Shown here: positions 62,658 to 64,000 of the stretch, one piece after another
How positions within the stretch are numbered: the stretch's first letter is position 1
Layout: the number at the start of each line of letters is the position of its first letter
Assembly (NCBI RefSeq): GCF_034427455.1
Contig: NZ_JAXQNN010000001.1
Span: forward strand, 961,146 to 1,025,145
Length of the DNA: 64,000 nucleotides
Direction: 5' to 3'
Source of the DNA: Jeotgalibacillus haloalkalitolerans
GTDB lineage: Bacteria; Bacillota; Bacilli; Bacillales; Jeotgalibacillaceae
The notes under the pieces: model-generated
Databases searched by the model: none
What the model was told of the DNA's origin: nothing
The model's input: only the letters and a program-made list of their open reading frames with translations
Translations under genes and position numbers: made by a program

Positions 62658-63294
62658 TACTGTGCTGTTTGATCTGGACGGCACGTTAATTAACACAAAT
62701 GAATTAATCATTTCATCATTTATGCATGTCATGGATCATTATTATCCGGGTGAATACAGCCGGGAAGATGTCCTGCAGTTTATGGGACCGCCCCTGGTTG
62801 AATCATTCCAGGCGCTCAACCCTGAAAAGACTGAGGAAATGGTCGACTTTTACAGAGCCTATAATTTAAAAGTGCATGATGAACTCGTTACACCATTTGA
62901 AGGCGTTGATGAGACGGTAAAGGAATTGTATGATCGCGGGATCAAAATGGCGATCGTCTCCACTAAACGTCATGACATGGTCGTAAGAGGATTAAAGCTG
63001 ATGAATCTTGATCAGTATTTTGATGTCGTCATTGGTCTCGATGATGTAGAGCACGCAAAGCCACATCCTGAACCACTTTATAAAGCGCTCGAAGCACTTG
63101 GCTCAACAGCGGATCAGGCGATTATGGTTGGTGATAACCACCATGATATTGAAGGCGGTCAGAACGCAGGAACGAGAACTGCCGGTGTGGCCTGGACTTC
63201 TAAAGGTAAAGCGCATCTTGAGACTTATAAGCCTGACTTTATGCTTGAAGAAATGAGTGATTTACTGAAAGTGATTGAGGAGAGCGGCTCATGA
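62641..63294 (+). CDS. ppaX: PpaX, pyrophosphatase
   Basis: 217 residues, HAD superfamily: nucleophile [12 protein letters not shown], motif II in IVSTKRH, and late acidic residues in [12 protein letters not shown]. PpaX hydrolyses the pyrophosphate released when HprK dephosphorylates P-Ser-HPr, so it shares an operon with hprK. I use ATG 62641, giving the usual [15 protein letters not shown] start. Overlaps yvoF by four bases. Confidence 0.95.
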   Translation: MNKRIDTVLFDLDGTLINTNELIISSFMHVMDHYYPGEYSREDVLQFMGPPLVESFQALNPEKTEEMVDFYRAYNLKVHDELVTPFEGVDETVKELYDRGIKMAIVSTKRHDMVVRGLKLMNLDQYFDVVIGLDDVEHAKPHPEPLYKALEALGSTADQAIMVGDNHHDIEGGQNAGTRTAGVAWTSKGKAHLETYKPDFMLEEMSDLLKVIEESGS

Positions 63295-63794
63295 GAAGGA
63301 CAAAGCGTTATCCTGTAGAAGGATCGAATTCGCTTTGGCAGCTCTATAAAACCGTTTCTTTTTTTAAAGTGGCACGTAACTTTGCCGTGCTGCAAACTGC
63401 GCGGTATACGCCGTTTTTCAGCGTGAAGAACTGGATGTACCGCAGGCTTCTCGGGATGAATGTAGGAGAAAAAACCGCATTTGCACTGATGGTCATGCCG
63501 GATACACTTTATCCTGAAATGATTAAGGTAGGACGCAATACGATTATCGGCTATAATTCCACGATTTTAGCACACGAATATCTGGTGGAGGAATACAGGC
63601 TTGGGGAAGTCGTGATCGGTGACAACGTTATGATAGGTGCGAACTCAACTGTGTTGCCAGGTGTCGTCATTGGAGACGGGGCAGTGATATCAGCTGCGAC
63701 ACTCGTTCACCGTGATGTACCTGCCGGCGCATTTGCCGGTGGAAATCCGATGCAGATCATAAAAATGCCCGAACAAAAAGAGCAGAAGGACTAA
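63291..63794 (+). CDS. yvoF: YvoF, hexapeptide-repeat acetyltransferase
   Basis: 167 residues. An N-terminal helical segment (~1-60), then left-handed beta-helix hexapeptides ([36 protein letters not shown]) and AGGNPMQI near the end, as in CoA-dependent O-acetyltransferases. Substrate unknown. Length is close to B. subtilis YvoF (~172), so the IS end beside its stop codon (63792-63794) has not removed much, if anything. Confidence 0.9.
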   Translation: MRRTKRYPVEGSNSLWQLYKTVSFFKVARNFAVLQTARYTPFFSVKNWMYRRLLGMNVGEKTAFALMVMPDTLYPEMIKVGRNTIIGYNSTILAHEYLVEEYRLGEVVIGDNVMIGANSTVLPGVVIGDGAVISAATLVHRDVPAGAFAGGNPMQIIKMPEQKEQKD

Positions 63795-64000
63795 TGAACT
63801 GCACCCAAAAAGTTAGACACAAAATATTAGGCAGCCTGCTGGGCAAGAATTCGGTATTGTACCGGACTCTTGCCTTTTAATTTTGCCTTAATACGATCGT
63901 GGTTGTAATAATAAATATACTTCTCTAATTCCTGTCTGAAGTGCTCCATACTCTCAAATTCTTCTAAATAAAGTAGCTCACTCTTTAATAAGCCAAAGAA
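63795..64000. mobile_element. IS3-family insertion sequence, one end
   Basis: The terminal sequence TGAACTGCACCCAAAAAGTT is a typical IS3-group end. It begins the base after the yvoF stop codon and continues off the window. Target duplication cannot be seen because only one end is present. Confidence 0.75.
63827..64000 (-). CDS. IS3-family transposase OrfB, C-terminal part
   Basis: The complementary strand reads 57 residues to a TAA at 63827-63829: [11 protein letters not shown], then [31 protein letters not shown] and ILAQQAA. This is the C-terminus of the DDE integrase of IS3/IS150-type elements (E of the DDE triad region, YNxxR, LxGxSPxxYR). The 5' part lies beyond the window, so intactness is unknown. 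Confidence 0.88.
   Translation of the reverse strand, partial: FFGLLKSELLYLEEFESMEHFRQELEKYIYYYNHDRIKAKLKGKSPVQYRILAQQAA

Noticed and set aside
1..64000. tRNA or rRNA genes
   Set aside because: No cloverleaf-like segment with a T-loop GGTTCGA-type motif or rRNA sequence was noticed in any gap.

Overview
The window looks like chromosome from a motile, endospore-former-type member of the Bacillales. Gene order closely follows the Bacillus subtilis degV-to-yvoF block: degV, comFA, comFC, yvyF, flgM, flgN, flgK, flgL, yviE, fliW, csrA, hag, flaG, fliD, fliS, fliT, hpf, secA, prfB, yvjA, cccB, ftsE, ftsX, ctpB, minJ, csbA, uvrB, uvrA, yvlB, hprK, lgt, yvoD, ppaX, yvoF. Ribosome binding sites are strong (GGAGG type) and GTG/TTG starts are used. 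Moderate GC and several relocated genes argue against Bacillus sensu stricto. A Planococcaceae / Jeotgalibacillus-like host is my guess from gene content only.

Region 1 (1-4310) is a signalling cluster: the 3' part of fapA (DUF342), a STAS protein, a PAS-PP2C phosphatase and a PAS-GGDEF-EAL c-di-GMP enzyme. Region 2 (4388-4870) is a 207-bp tandem repeat array. Region 3 (5022-8060) holds degV and the DNA-uptake genes comFA and comFC; comFB is absent. Region 4 (8172-23823) is a large late-flagellar locus: yvyF, flgM, a FliK-like gene and a stand-alone FlhB-C-like gene (ylqG/ylqH), a fliS paralogue with its own flagellin, yaaR, flgN, flgK, flgL, yviE, fliW, csrA, two hag paralogues, flaG, fliD, fliS, fliT and a YjfB-like gene. 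SigD-type promoters (TAAA-N14/15-GCCGATAT) precede both hag genes, flaG and probably flgM. Both hag mRNAs carry a matching structured leader and CsrA-type sites, fitting the FliW-CsrA-flagellin feedback loop whose genes lie just upstream. Region 5 (24171-28551) adds a chemoreceptor and an EAL-PilZ protein with a degenerate GGDEF domain.

Region 6 (28730-41472) contains an aldo/keto reductase, hpf, then an insertion relative to B. subtilis (SDR, SEC-C protein, ywrD-like, ywrA/ywrB chromate transporters, DUF1028 protein) before secA and prfB; prfB has the classical +1 frameshift. Region 7 (41776-49904) covers yvjA, cccB, ftsEX, an M23 coiled-coil hydrolase, a thioredoxin-like lipoprotein/anchored protein, ctpB and minJ (cell envelope and division). 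Region 8 (50234-58254) has an HD phosphohydrolase, csbA, uvrBA with a LexA-like box, and yvlB. Region 9 (58777-63794) has a small membrane protein, a CwlC-like amidase on the minus strand, and the hprK-lgt-yvoD-ppaX-yvoF operon, ended by an IS3-family element running off the window.

The most unusual content is intergenic. Nearly every long gap carries one of three dispersed repeat families. R1 is an array of ~21-23-bp modules centred on GATACACCCGGG, often with a conserved hairpin module. R2 is a ~125-140-bp foldback element whose outer arms differ between copies yet still pair. R3 is a small hairpin built on GGGACAGACCC. None of these gaps holds a credible gene, no tRNA/rRNA was seen, and no CRISPR array was seen.
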